From assembly GCF_030705305.1 (NCBI RefSeq), contig NZ_JAUZEE010000001.1, positions 372,001-436,000 on the forward strand: 64,000 nt of DNA, read 5' to 3'. Below are positions 16,245-24,409 of this stretch, piece after piece. Made by a program: the position numbers and the translations under genes. Each line of letters begins with the position of its first letter. Within the stretch, counting starts at the first letter, position 1. The stretch is from Leptothrix discophora. Its GTDB lineage: Bacteria > Pseudomonadota > Gammaproteobacteria > Burkholderiales > Burkholderiaceae_C. Below the pieces are notes generated by a model, which saw only the letters and a program-made list of their open reading frames with translations, was not told the DNA's origin and searched no databases.

Positions 16245-17411
16245 ATGAACCACCACCCCGTCTGGCTCGATGCCGACGCTTGCCGCGTTGAAGACCTGCA
16301 GGCCATCCTCGACGCCGGACGCGGCGCGGCCAGGCCAGCGCACGCCGCCGAGCTGGCGCGTGGCGTGCCGATCTACGACGGCGCGGCGCTGCGTCCGCTG
16401 CTGGCCGATCCGGCCTCCGCCCGCGCGCTGATGGCCGAATGGCACGAGGTCTTCGCCGACGGTGCCGGCGTGCTGGTGCTGTCGGGCGCCTGGGACGACC
16501 TCGACCGGCTCGATGCCGTCACCGCCGCCTTCGAGCGCCTGATCGAGGACGAGCGCGCCACCAGCACTGGCGCCGACCACTTCGCCAAGGCCGGCAGCAA
16601 CAGCCGGGTCTGGAACGCGCTGCAGAAGCTCTGCCTGCGCGAGCCGGCGCTGTTCGCCCACTACTACGCCAACCCGATGCTGGCGGCAGTCAGCACGGCC
16701 TGGCTCGGCCCGGCGTACCAGATGACCTCGCAGATCAACTGCGTCAACCCGGGCGGCCAGGCGCAGGACCCGCACCGCGACTACCACCTCGGCTTCTGCA
16801 GCGCACAGCAGGCCGTCGCCTGGCCGGCCCGTGTCCATCGGCTGTCGCCGGCGCTGACGCTGCAGGGCGCGGTGGCCCACGTCGACATGCCGCTGGCCAG
16901 CGGGCCGACGCTGCTGCTGCCGCATTCGCACAAGTACGAGCCCGGCTACCTGGTCGCGCACCGGCCCGCGTTCGACGCGCTGTTTGCGCGCGAGCACGTG
17001 CAGCTGCCGCTGCGCAAGGGCGATGCGGTGTTCTTCAACCCGGCCCTGATCCATGCCGCCGGCACCAACCGCACCACCGACATCCGCCGCATGGGCAACC
17101 TGCTGCAGGTCTCGTCGGCCTTCGGCCGGGCGATGGAAAGCGTCGACCGCGTCGCGATGAGCCTGGCGCTCTACCCGGTGCTGCGGGCCGAGCTGGCGGC
17201 CGGCCGGCTCGACCTGGACGCGGCCTCGTGCGCCATCGCCTGCTGCGCCGAAGGCTATGCCTTCCCGACCAACCTGGACCTCGACCCGCCGCTGGGCGGC
17301 CTCGCGCCGCAGAGCCACCAGGCGCTGATGCGCCTGGCGCTGGCCGAAGGCTGGGCGCCGCCGCGCTTCGCCGAGGCGTTGCAGGGGCGGGCGACGGCGC
17401 AGCGGGCCTGA
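16245..17411 (+). CDS. phytanoyl-CoA dioxygenase (PhyH) family protein
   Basis: Protein of 388 residues of the Fe(II)/2-oxoglutarate oxygenase superfamily. The first two iron ligands are in DPHRDYHLGF near residue 178 (H-x-D), and the distal His is in NPALIHAAGTNRT near residue 270, followed by arginines that can hold 2-oxoglutarate. The ATG at 16245 has CCGGAGACC upstream; an in-frame TTG at 16212 is less likely. It is divergent from a LacI regulator, so the substrate may be a sugar-derived or other induced compound. Substrate unknown. Confidence 0.85.
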   Translation: MNHHPVWLDADACRVEDLQAILDAGRGAARPAHAAELARGVPIYDGAALRPLLADPASARALMAEWHEVFADGAGVLVLSGAWDDLDRLDAVTAAFERLIEDERATSTGADHFAKAGSNSRVWNALQKLCLREPALFAHYYANPMLAAVSTAWLGPAYQMTSQINCVNPGGQAQDPHRDYHLGFCSAQQAVAWPARVHRLSPALTLQGAVAHVDMPLASGPTLLLPHSHKYEPGYLVAHRPAFDALFAREHVQLPLRKGDAVFFNPALIHAAGTNRTTDIRRMGNLLQVSSAFGRAMESVDRVAMSLALYPVLRAELAAGRLDLDAASCAIACCAEGYAFPTNLDLDPPLGGLAPQSHQALMRLALAEGWAPPRFAEALQGRATAQRA

Positions 17412-17510
17412 GGAGCCCGGCGCCGTCGCGTCATCCAGTTGAGGGCTGACGGCCGCGCGTCATCGCGGGACCATGCACCTGCCGCCCCTCACGGGCGGAG
17501 GAGTACGGCG

Positions 17511-19034
17511 ATGAACACCATCGAATCCGTGGGCCGGCGCACCGCGCTGGATCGACTGGGCCGCCTCGGCGCCCTGTCGCTGCTGGGTGGCGCGCCCTTC
17601 GCGCTGGGTGGCTGCGAGGCCTTGCTCGAGCGCATCCGCAACCGGCCGATCCGGCGCAGCCTGCGCACGCTGCCGGACAACGATCCCGTGATCCAGACCT
17701 ATCGGGCGGCCGTCGCCGCGATGAAGGCGCTGCCGGCGTCCGACCGGCGCAGCTGGAACGCGCAGGCCCAGATCCACTTCGACTTCTGCCCGCACGGCAA
17801 CTGGTATTTCCTGCCCTGGCACCGCGCCTACCTGCTGTACTTCGAGCAGATCTGCCGCCAGCTCACCGGCGAGCAGGACTTCGCGTTGCCGTACTGGAAC
17901 TGGACCTGCCAGCGCCAGCTGCCGGCGCCCTTCCTGGGTGACGCGTCCGACCCCTTGTTCGTCGGTGGACGCACCGGCGTGCCGCCGGCCGCGCTGGCGG
18001 ACTCGCTGGTCGGCCCGGCCGTGATGGACGGCATCCTCGACGAGACCAACTTCAACCTCTTCGCCAGCGACCCGGCCACCGCGCTGCGCCCGCCGGTCGG
18101 CTACGGCACGCTCGAAGGCACGCCGCACAACTCGGTGCACGGCTTCGTCGGCGGCGTGATGGGCGGCTACCAGTCGCCGCGCGACCCGATCTTCTGGATG
18201 CACCACAACATGATCGAGCGGGTCTGGTGGGACTGGAACGGCGTTCGCGGCAACGCCAACACCAACGACCCGGCCTGGCACCAGCTCAGCCTGGGTGGCA
18301 TGTTCTGCGACAAGGACGGCAACCTGATCCAGAACATCACCGTCGGCCTGCTCAACCTGGCGCCGCTGCTGAGCTACCGCTTCGACGCCGATCCCTTCAC
18401 CTTCTGCGGCCGCATCCTGCCGCCGTGGCGCATCACCGACGAGGTCGCGCTGCGCAAGCTGCTGCAGGAAGGCGGGCCGGTCGAGCTGCGCCGCGTCGCC
18501 ACGCTGGCTCGCTCGGAGGCCTTCGAGGTGCCGGTGGGCCAGGCGCTGTCGCGACCGCTCGCGATCGAGAACGCGGCGGTGCTCGCCCAGGTCAGCCGCA
18601 AGGGACCGCAGCGCCTGCTGCTGCGCATCGTGCCGGCCGAACAGCCCGCCAGTGGCGACCACTTCGTGCGGGTCTTCATCGGCCTGCCGCAGGCCGGTCC
18701 GTCGACCTCGACCGACTTGCCCAACTACGTCGGCAGCTTCGCGTTCTTCCACGATCCCGAGGCCCACCATGCCCATACCCAGACACATGCCCATGCGGGT
18801 GGCGTCATGAGCAACGCCGCCTTCGTGGTCGACGTCGGCGCGGCGATCGAGAAGATGCGCGCGGCCGGGCTCGCGGTCGACCCCAGCCTGAGCGTGCAGC
18901 TCGTCGCGGTGCCGCAGTCCGATCAGCAGCCACCGCGCGAGAAGTCCCTGCGCGTGGCCAGCCTGGAGCTGCACCTGGCGCAGGGCAGCGCGCCCGCGCC
19001 GCGTCCGCTTGGCGGTGAACCGGTGGCGAAGTGA
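17511..19034 (+). CDS. tyrosinase-family type-3 copper protein with lipoprotein-like leader
   Basis: Protein of 507 residues. The leader contains two arginines (GRRTALDRLGRLG), a hydrophobic segment and a LGGC lipobox near residue 38, suggesting Tat or Sec export and lipidation. Copper site A is HFDFCPHGNWYFLPWHRAY near residue 90; copper site B is HNSVHG near 208 plus FWMHHNMIERVWWDW near 232. A long C-terminal region (about 300-507) resembles the beta-rich lid domain of bacterial tyrosinases, with a His-rich patch near residue 420 (AHHAHTQTHAHAGG). GGAGGAG precedes the ATG. Expected activity is oxidation of phenols to quinones outside the cytoplasm. Confidence 0.9.
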   Translation: MNTIESVGRRTALDRLGRLGALSLLGGAPFALGGCEALLERIRNRPIRRSLRTLPDNDPVIQTYRAAVAAMKALPASDRRSWNAQAQIHFDFCPHGNWYFLPWHRAYLLYFEQICRQLTGEQDFALPYWNWTCQRQLPAPFLGDASDPLFVGGRTGVPPAALADSLVGPAVMDGILDETNFNLFASDPATALRPPVGYGTLEGTPHNSVHGFVGGVMGGYQSPRDPIFWMHHNMIERVWWDWNGVRGNANTNDPAWHQLSLGGMFCDKDGNLIQNITVGLLNLAPLLSYRFDADPFTFCGRILPPWRITDEVALRKLLQEGGPVELRRVATLARSEAFEVPVGQALSRPLAIENAAVLAQVSRKGPQRLLLRIVPAEQPASGDHFVRVFIGLPQAGPSTSTDLPNYVGSFAFFHDPEAHHAHTQTHAHAGGVMSNAAFVVDVGAAIEKMRAAGLAVDPSLSVQLVAVPQSDQQPPREKSLRVASLELHLAQGSAPAPRPLGGEPVAK

Positions 19035-19489
19035 TGCGCACCGCCGCGACGGCCGCGACGGCCGCGACCGCCGTGATCGGCGCGCTGCTGTCGCTGGCCG
19101 CCTGCGCGGCCGCCGGTGGGGACCCCGTGCCGGACCCGAACCGGTCCGAGGCCTGGACGATCCGCTTGCCGGCTGCACCACCCGAGGCCGCCGTGTTGCG
19201 CATCCGCGTGAGCCCGGCGGCCCCGGTCGGCGGCACCGCGCCGGCGTCGCTGACGGTCCATGCCAGCCTCTACCCGGCCGACCAGCCCGCGCAGCGCACG
19301 CGGCTGGGCAGCTGGAGCCTCCATCCGCCGGACGTCGCCGCGACCTTCGTCGTGCGGGTGCCGCCGGCGCTGGTCGAGGCCAGCCGCCGCACATCGGCGG
19401 CGGGCGCGGGGCTGGTCCTGCAGGTCGACTCGCCCGGTCTCGCGCGGGTGTCGGTGCAGGCCCAGTGGGCGGGCCTGCCGGCGCGCTGA
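19034..19489 (+). CDS. small hypothetical lipoprotein, translationally coupled to tyrosinase
   Basis: Protein of 151 residues with a leader ending in a lipobox (LSLAAC near residue 24) and a mature part predicted to be mostly beta strands. It shows no motif I recognise. The ATG overlaps the tyrosinase TGA by one base (TGATG); a GTG one codon earlier is also possible. Tight coupling and shared export suggest a partner, for example in copper delivery or maturation, but it is unrelated in sequence to known tyrosinase caddie proteins as far as I can see. Confidence 0.75.
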   Translation: MRTAATAATAATAVIGALLSLAACAAAGGDPVPDPNRSEAWTIRLPAAPPEAAVLRIRVSPAAPVGGTAPASLTVHASLYPADQPAQRTRLGSWSLHPPDVAATFVVRVPPALVEASRRTSAAGAGLVLQVDSPGLARVSVQAQWAGLPAR

Positions 19490-19490
19490 T

Positions 19491-19802
19491 TCAGCCCTTG
19501 TTGGCCGCAGGCACGACGCCCGCACCGCTGCTGCTGCCGGCCGCCTGCTCGATCGCGGCATGCAGGCGGGCGACCGCCTCGGGCTCGCCCTTGATGGCGT
19601 AGGTGTCGTGCTCGCAGTGCGGGCAATGGGCCTCGAAGGCGGCGGAGACGCCCGGCAGTGCCGACACGTCGACCGGTGCCATGTCGGTCAGCGTGGCCTG
19701 GCAGTGGTTGCAGGTGATGAACTTCGGCCGCAGCGCGAGCTGGCGGTCGATGGCGGCTTGCTGGCGTTGTTCCAGGCTGCCGCGCTGGCGGGCTTGTCCC
19801 AT
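19491..19802 (-). CDS. small zinc-ribbon-like hypothetical protein
   Basis: Protein of 103 residues. Two CxxC-type pairs, CNHCQ near residue 30 and CPHCEH near 62, suggest a zinc ribbon; the C-terminus is alanine- and serine-rich. The ATG at 19802 starts MGQARQRGSLEQRQQ; an upstream ATG at 19841 is less likely. The stop lies two bases from the convergent lipoprotein stop. Function unknown. Confidence 0.7.
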   Translation of the reverse strand: MGQARQRGSLEQRQQAAIDRQLALRPKFITCNHCQATLTDMAPVDVSALPGVSAAFEAHCPHCEHDTYAIKGEPEAVARLHAAIEQAAGSSSGAGVVPAANKG

Positions 19803-19837
19803 GGTGGCGGTGCTTTCGTGAGGGTGTGGGTACGGGA

Positions 19838-20557
19838 TCAACGGCCCGGCGCGGCGTCGACCACGCCGCCAGCGGGCAGGTCGTCGCGGGCAGCCAGCCG
19901 CAGGATGGACGCGGCCACGGCGGCCGGTGTCGCGAGCTGGCCGTCGCGGTGGCGCTGGCGGAAGCGCTCGACCTCGGGGAAATCGGCCGCATCGGTCGAG
20001 CGGATCAGCGCCTGCATCGCGGTGTCGATCACACCGGGGTTGACCGACACGGCGATGAAGGGCTGCGGCTCGCGGGCTTCCTCGGCGGCCAGGGCGCGGA
20101 TGTAGCCCTCCAGGCCGGCCTTGCTGGCGCTGTAGAGCGACCAGCCGGCATAGCCCTTGGTCGCGGCGCCGGAGGACACGGTGAGGATCGTCTTGCGGCA
20201 GGGTGCGGCTCGAAAGTGCCGCACCACCGTCGCCAGGAAGAGGATGGCCGAGGTCAGGTTGGCATCGAGGTTCTGGCGCAGCGTGCGGGCCGGCTGGCGC
20301 CAGGTCGGCCCGATCGGCGACAGCGTGCCGGCGTTGCCGATGACCAGCAGCTCCGTGCAGGCCAGCGGATCGATCGCCGCGAGCGTGGCCTCGACCGCGT
20401 CGACCACCGCATCCGGATCGGCGAAATCGACCCGGACCGAATGGGCATGCGGCGCACTGCGCGAGAACTCGCGCAGCTGCCAGCCGGCCTGTTCAAGCTG
20501 CTGGCACAGCGCCAGCCCGAGGCCGCGCGAGCCGCCGGTGACGAGGGCGAGTTTCAT
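19838..20557 (-). CDS. SDR family oxidoreductase (sepiapterin-reductase-like)
   Basis: Protein of 239 residues. LALVTGGSRGLGLAL is the NAD(P) glycine motif at residues 3-17; ILTVSSGAATKGYAGWSLYSASKAGLEGY (given here in two parts: TVSSGAATKGYAGWSLY and SASKAG) holds the catalytic Ser, Tyr and Lys. The layout is like sepiapterin/benzil reductases. The ATG at 20557 is the family start; the open frame extends upstream. Substrate not predictable. Confidence 0.88.
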   Translation of the reverse strand: MKLALVTGGSRGLGLALCQQLEQAGWQLREFSRSAPHAHSVRVDFADPDAVVDAVEATLAAIDPLACTELLVIGNAGTLSPIGPTWRQPARTLRQNLDANLTSAILFLATVVRHFRAAPCRKTILTVSSGAATKGYAGWSLYSASKAGLEGYIRALAAEEAREPQPFIAVSVNPGVIDTAMQALIRSTDAADFPEVERFRQRHRDGQLATPAAVAASILRLAARDDLPAGGVVDAAPGR

Positions 20558-20614
20558 GGTGGGCAAGGCCTTTTCAGGAACGTCGTCGGACACCACGCGC
20601 GGCACGCGCGAGGC

Positions 20615-21085
20615 TCAGATCCAGCGCCGCGTGCGCCGCCGGTAGGCGTCATAGGCGCTGCCGAACTTGTCGGCCAGCACACGTTCCTCCGGGCGGATCT
20701 GGAAGCGCGTCACATAGGCCCAGAACACGACCGGCCCGAGCCAGGCGGCCCAGGCATCGATGCGCACCGCGTAGGCCACCAGCAGCAGCAACAGGCTCAG
20801 GTACAGCGGATTGCGCGAGAGCCGGAAGATCCCGCCGGTGACCAGCCGCGAGGCCCGCTCCGGATGGATCGGATTAAGGGTCGTCCGCGCCCGCCACATC
20901 GTGGCCAGCGCCGCCAGCGCGATCACCGCGCTGAGCTGCGACAGCGCCACGCCCAGGTGCATGCGCCAGGCGCTCGGATCGATGCGCAACCCGGCCAGCA
21001 GCGTCGCCGCCTTCATCACGAGGCCGGCCAGTCCGGCGATGACCGGGGCGGGGATGCGTGTGTCGAGGGTGTCGAGGGTGGGCAC
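20615..21085 (-). CDS. isoprenylcysteine carboxyl methyltransferase (ICMT/PEMT-like) family membrane protein
   Basis: About 156 residues with four predicted membrane helices and the signature GGIFRLSRNPLYLSLLLLL near residue 85 plus RPEERVLADKFGSAYDAYRR near the C-terminus, typical of small bacterial S-adenosylmethionine-dependent methyltransferases of the ICMT/phospholipid methyltransferase type. The start is uncertain: I give a GTG at 21085; the next ATG in frame is internal, near residue 19, and the frame continues upstream without support. Confidence 0.75.
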   Translation of the reverse strand: MPTLDTLDTRIPAPVIAGLAGLVMKAATLLAGLRIDPSAWRMHLGVALSQLSAVIALAALATMWRARTTLNPIHPERASRLVTGGIFRLSRNPLYLSLLLLLVAYAVRIDAWAAWLGPVVFWAYVTRFQIRPEERVLADKFGSAYDAYRRRTRRWI

Positions 21086-21118
21086 GGCGGGCGCAGGGTG
21101 GGGTGGGCGGCGATCGTA

Positions 21119-21155
21119 GCGCCGAAGCGCCGCAGCGCCGAAGCGCCGTGGCGCC
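21119..21155. repeat. duplicated GCGCCGAAGCGCC word with self-complementary ends
   Basis: GCGCCGAAGCGCC at 21119-21131 recurs at 21135-21147 and is followed by GTGGCGCC. GCGCC/GGCGC elements can pair in several ways. It lies in the gap between the DUF296 and ICMT-like genes. Confidence 0.6.
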
Positions 21156-21168
21156 TTGGGCATCGCGC

Positions 21169-21582
21169 TCAGCCCGGATGCCGCCTCGGATGAATCACCA
21201 GCTCCGGGTAGCCCGTGCCAGCGTCCTGCTCGCGCCGGAACTGCCATCCCGGCAGGTCTGCCACCAGAACCTCGGCGGTGGTCCGGACCCGGCTGCCGGC
21301 GGCGAGATGTCCGCCCCGCACCTGTCCCTGCGCGTCGGCCACGGCGATGTGCAAGTGGGCACCGTCCGGGCTCAGGCTGCCCGACAGGCTGATGATCTCC
21401 AGTGGTCCTTCCACCGTCTCTGCCTCGGCGGCCCCCGCCCAGCGGATGCGCGCATCGTGCAGGCTGCCGATGCCGGCGATGACAAAGGCGGATCGGTACG
21501 GGCGACTCCACGCTTCCAGCGCCAGCCTCAGGTCGTCGCCGGGATTCAGGCGCAGGGGGTGAGGGGGCATGTCGTGCGTCAC
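21169..21582 (-). CDS. PPC/DUF296 domain protein
   Basis: Protein of 137 residues forming a single PPC (plant and prokaryote conserved, DUF296) domain: LRLALEAWSRPYRSAFVIAG at the start, EIISLSGSLSPDG in the middle and GGHLAAGSRVRTTAEVLVAD near residue 90. Bacterial members are small trimeric proteins proposed to bind DNA or a ligand. I chose a GTG start at 21582 that overlaps the upstream stop by four bases (GTGA); an ATG four codons later is an alternative. Confidence 0.8.
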   Translation of the reverse strand: MTHDMPPHPLRLNPGDDLRLALEAWSRPYRSAFVIAGIGSLHDARIRWAGAAEAETVEGPLEIISLSGSLSPDGAHLHIAVADAQGQVRGGHLAAGSRVRTTAEVLVADLPGWQFRREQDAGTGYPELVIHPRRHPG

Positions 21583-22034
21583 CCCACCCCCAGCCAATAC
21601 CCCTGCGCCAACCCCAGCGTGTACTCGTCGAACGGGCCCTCGACCGCCAGGCAGTCGCGCAGCTGCTCGGGCGGCTTCAGGTAGGCGTGGGCCTGGAGAC
21701 GCGATGGGCCCGCGTCGATGGCTTCCAGCTCGATCGCGACCCGCACGTAGCCGGTTGGCAGGCCGACTTCCTCGAAGCGGTCCATGGCCTGAAGGTCCGT
21801 CTCGTCGACCTCGAAGACCTCGCCACGCACCTGCAGGCCGGTGCCGGGGGCGTCCAGCAGCCAGGGTGCGCGGTCCTCGTGGGGCAGTTGCACGACGTGC
21901 AGCGGCCAGGGCCGGACCGTGCGGTAGCGGCCGCCGACGCGGCGGCCGGTGTTGAGGTGGCGATTGGGGAAACCGTCCTTGAGCGTGCCGTAGACGAACA
22001 GGAAGACGGGCATGCGGGCGTGACCGGGGTTCAT
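21579..22034 (-). CDS. gamma-glutamylcyclotransferase (GGCT/AIG2-like) family protein
   Basis: Protein of 151 residues. FVYGTLKDGFPNRHL near residue 13 is the GGCT substrate-loop signature; GEVFEVDETDLQAMDRFEEV contains the expected acidic region, and an EY-type C-terminus follows. This is a cytosolic AIG2/GGCT-fold enzyme, releasing 5-oxoproline from gamma-glutamyl amines in characterised relatives. The in-frame ATG at 22013 is an alternative start closer to the family. It lies nine bases after the DUF4287 gene. Confidence 0.85.
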   Translation of the reverse strand: MNPGHARMPVFLFVYGTLKDGFPNRHLNTGRRVGGRYRTVRPWPLHVVQLPHEDRAPWLLDAPGTGLQVRGEVFEVDETDLQAMDRFEEVGLPTGYVRVAIELEAIDAGPSRLQAHAYLKPPEQLRDCLAVEGPFDEYTLGLAQGYWLGVG

Positions 22035-22043
22035 CGGTCGTGG

Positions 22044-22256
22044 TCAGCGCGGCTGCGCCAGGAACCAGGCCACCAGCGCGTTGGCGTGGCCATGGCCGAT
22101 CTGGTGGGCGGACTTCAGCAGGGTGACCAGTTCCATGTGCTTGAGCGGGCCGGCCACCTTGAGGATCGCCATCCAGTGATCGATCGGCTGGCCGTAGGTC
22201 TTCTCAATTGAAGGGAAATACGAGGCCGGACCCTTGATCTTCTCTGCTGCGGGCAT
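22044..22256 (-). CDS. DUF4287 domain small protein
   Basis: Protein of 70 residues covering a complete DUF4287 domain: PASYFPSIEKTYGQPIDHW near residue 10, then MELVTLLKSAHQIGHGHANALVAW. Function of the domain is unknown. It sits in a run of short leftward genes (SRPBCC, DUF4287, GGCT, DUF296) with small spacings, probably one transcript. Confidence 0.85.
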   Translation of the reverse strand: MPAAEKIKGPASYFPSIEKTYGQPIDHWMAILKVAGPLKHMELVTLLKSAHQIGHGHANALVAWFLAQPR

Positions 22257-22300
22257 GTCGTGGCTCCTGTGGTGACGGGTGGTTTGGACGCGTCCGCTGC

Positions 22301-22750
22301 TCAGGCCGCCGCGATGCCGCGCTTCACCTCGGCGGCCAGCCGTTCCAGGTTCTGCTGGTTGGCCGTGGCGACGAAGGACGCGATGGCCTGGTAGTGCTCG
22401 ACCGTGTCGAAGGTCTGCTGCCAGTGCACGAGGGTGCCGTCATCTCGGGCCTCCAGTTCCAGCGTCAGGATGAAGTGGTGACCCTGCACGTGCTCGATCG
22501 CGAAGCAGCGGTCCGGCTCGATGCGGACGAAGCGGCTCTCGTTCGGGTAGTCCTTGCCATCGGGGCCATGCATGGTCAGCGTCCACAGGCCGCCCTCGAC
22601 GAACTCGAAGACATGCACGGTGTTGGTGAAGCCGTCCGGCCCCCACCAGCGCGCGATCCGCGCCGGGTCACGGATGGCGGCATAGACCTCCGACGGCGTC
22701 GCGGGGACCAGCAGGCTGCGGGTGTCGGAGCGGGGGGCAGTGGGGTTCAT
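22301..22750 (-). CDS. SRPBCC (AHSA1/START-like) family protein
   Basis: Protein of 149 residues with the AHSA1/CalC-type helix-grip fold: PATPSEVYAAIRDPARIARW near residue 17, WWGPDGFTNTVHVFEF, then a C-terminal helix (QNLERLAAEVKRGI). It probably binds a hydrophobic ligand; no enzymatic role can be stated. Its first 83 bases overlap the degraded HepT reading frame in another frame, a sign that the hepT end was deleted up to this gene's start. Confidence 0.88.
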   Translation of the reverse strand: MNPTAPRSDTRSLLVPATPSEVYAAIRDPARIARWWGPDGFTNTVHVFEFVEGGLWTLTMHGPDGKDYPNESRFVRIEPDRCFAIEHVQGHHFILTLELEARDDGTLVHWQQTFDTVEHYQAIASFVATANQQNLERLAAEVKRGIAAA

Positions 22751-23033
22751 TCGGGATCCTCGGATGGGTCATGCCGGGCGACAAAGAGTTGCGCATGTCG
22801 TAGGCGATGGACAGTGGCAGTTCCGGGTGTGCCGCCCCGAAGCCCGGGTCGGATCGCTCGATGTTGCGACTGGCTTCGCCGATGACCTCAAGATTGCGGA
22901 TCACCGCATCCTGGACGATCAGGCTGGACTGGAAGCCCGCCAGGTCCAGGTCGACCGTGTATCGCTGGATGCGTTCGATCGCTTCAGCGATGTGGCCCAG
23001 GTCGTCCTGCACGCGAGCCGGATCCAGCGTCAT
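22668..23033 (-). pseudogene. truncated HepT-like (HEPN, DUF86) toxin
   Basis: The first 85 residues match HepT (DPARVQDDLGHIAEAIERI, VQDAVIRNLEVIGEASRNI, IAYDMRN). After MRN the sequence reads SLSPGMTHPRIPNE instead of the usual (L/F)xHxY, so the catalytic His and Tyr of the R-x4-6-H-x-Y RNase motif are missing and the remaining residues run out of frame over the SRPBCC gene. The ATG overlaps the mntA stop by four bases as in intact MNT/HEPN modules. It is probably inactive. Confidence 0.75.
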
Positions 23034-23320
23034 ACCGGCCGAGCCTCCGACAGCACCTTGGCCTTGAAGGCATCCGGCAAGGCATCGGGTGTCAGGACGT
23101 CCACGCGGACGCCAAGCAGGCGCCGCAGTTCCAGGCGTATGGCGCCGATGTCGTACAGCGTGGTGTCCGGGGTCGGGTCGATCAGCAGGTCGAGATCGCT
23201 GGACTCGGAGTCCAGGCCGTGCAGCACGGAGCCGAAGACGCGGGCATTGCCGGCGCGATGGGCGGCCACGACGCGGCGGATGGTGGCGCGGTGGTGTTCA
23301 AGGGCGTCGGAGGGGCGCAT
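23030..23320 (-). CDS. MntA-like minimal nucleotidyltransferase (antitoxin of a HEPN/MNT pair)
   Basis: Protein of 96 residues. The nucleotidyltransferase motif GS-x10-D-x-D is present as GSVLHGLDSESSDLDLL near residue 30, followed by a third acidic position in VRVDVLTPDAL. MntA proteins AMPylate the HepT toxin. An ATG at 23335 five codons upstream is also possible. The partner gene is truncated, so this is probably an orphan antitoxin. Confidence 0.8.
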   Translation of the reverse strand: MRPSDALEHHRATIRRVVAAHRAGNARVFGSVLHGLDSESSDLDLLIDPTPDTTLYDIGAIRLELRRLLGVRVDVLTPDALPDAFKAKVLSEARPV

Positions 23321-23384
23321 GGTCTCGGGTCGCATCCACAAGGCCGGAGTGCACTGAATATACCGACCTCCCGCCTCCCCCGGC

Positions 23385-24389
23385 TCACCCCGCCGGGCCT
23401 GCCTCGACAAGTTCCAGCAAGGCCGTCGCGGCCGACTCGTCGGTCACCAGCGTGCCGCAGCCGACCCGGCGGCGGGCGGCAAGGATGGCGCGGGCGCGGT
23501 GCGCGCCGCCGGCGGCGATCAGAACGTGGCGGGACTGGCGGACCGCGTCCAGGCCGACCGACATGACCCGCGCATTCACCGGGTGGTCGACGCTGTGCCC
23601 GTGTTCATCGATGAAGTTGCACATCAGGTCGGCCACCGCGCCGGCTGCGGCCAGCTCGGTGCGTTCGGTCGGGGTGACAAGCTGGCTGCCCAGCGCGCTC
23701 GCGCCGCGACCGACGTCGCCGACGCTGAGGATGGCCAGGTCCAGCGACCCGGCCATGCGGTAGAGCGGGGCCAGGCCGGCATGTTCGATCAGCAGGCGGC
23801 GGGTCTCGGGGCTGTCGACCAGCACCGGCGCGGGGAAGAGGTGGCAGCGCGCGTCGAGCAGGCTGCTCAGGCGCCAGGCGAACTCGACCGGGTTGGCATG
23901 GTCGGTCTGGACCGTGCCGCCCAGCAGCGACATGACCTGCATGCCTTCGTGGCGCGGCGGACGGAAGCTGGCCAGCGAGGCGGTTAGCGTGCGGCCCCAG
24001 CCGACACCGATCGACATGCCATCGACCAGCGCCTCGGACAGGAACTTGCCCAGCGCCAGGCCGACGTTCTTCGCGGTGGCATCGAGGTCCTGAGCGCCCG
24101 GGCCCTGCGGCGCGGACGGCACCACCACCGCCTCGTCCAGGCCGAGCGCCTGTTCGAGCCGCAGCGCCAGCGCGATGCAGTCGCCATCGCCCTCGTCGAT
24201 CCAGATGCGGACCTCGTGGCGGCGCAGCGCCTCTTCGAGCATGCGCACCACCGTGCTGCGGCCCAGTCCGAGGCGGTCGGCGATGTCCTTCTGGGTCAGG
24301 CCGTGGTGGTAGTAGAGCCAGGCCGCGCGCAGCCGCAGCGAGGCGGTGTCGCTCAGTGCGGTCGGGGCGTTGCGGCGCAGTCGGGTCAT
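23385..24389 (-). CDS. SorC/DeoR-type sugar-binding transcriptional regulator
   Basis: Protein of 334 residues. The N-terminal helix-turn-helix (HGLTQKDIADRLGLGRSTVV, residues about 29-48) is followed by a SorC sugar-phosphate-sensing domain (VGLALGKFLSEALVDGMSIG, VMSLLGGTVQ, FPAPVLVDSPETRRLLIE, and MSVGLDAVR near 290). It is the last gene of the E1-lipoyl-hydrolase operon, so the operon is probably autoregulated; its likely operator is the palindrome at 28007-28028. Confidence 0.92.
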   Translation of the reverse strand: MTRLRRNAPTALSDTASLRLRAAWLYYHHGLTQKDIADRLGLGRSTVVRMLEEALRRHEVRIWIDEGDGDCIALALRLEQALGLDEAVVVPSAPQGPGAQDLDATAKNVGLALGKFLSEALVDGMSIGVGWGRTLTASLASFRPPRHEGMQVMSLLGGTVQTDHANPVEFAWRLSSLLDARCHLFPAPVLVDSPETRRLLIEHAGLAPLYRMAGSLDLAILSVGDVGRGASALGSQLVTPTERTELAAAGAVADLMCNFIDEHGHSVDHPVNARVMSVGLDAVRQSRHVLIAAGGAHRARAILAARRRVGCGTLVTDESAATALLELVEAGPAG

Positions 24390-24409
24390 GGATGGTGTGG
24401 CAGCCGGCC

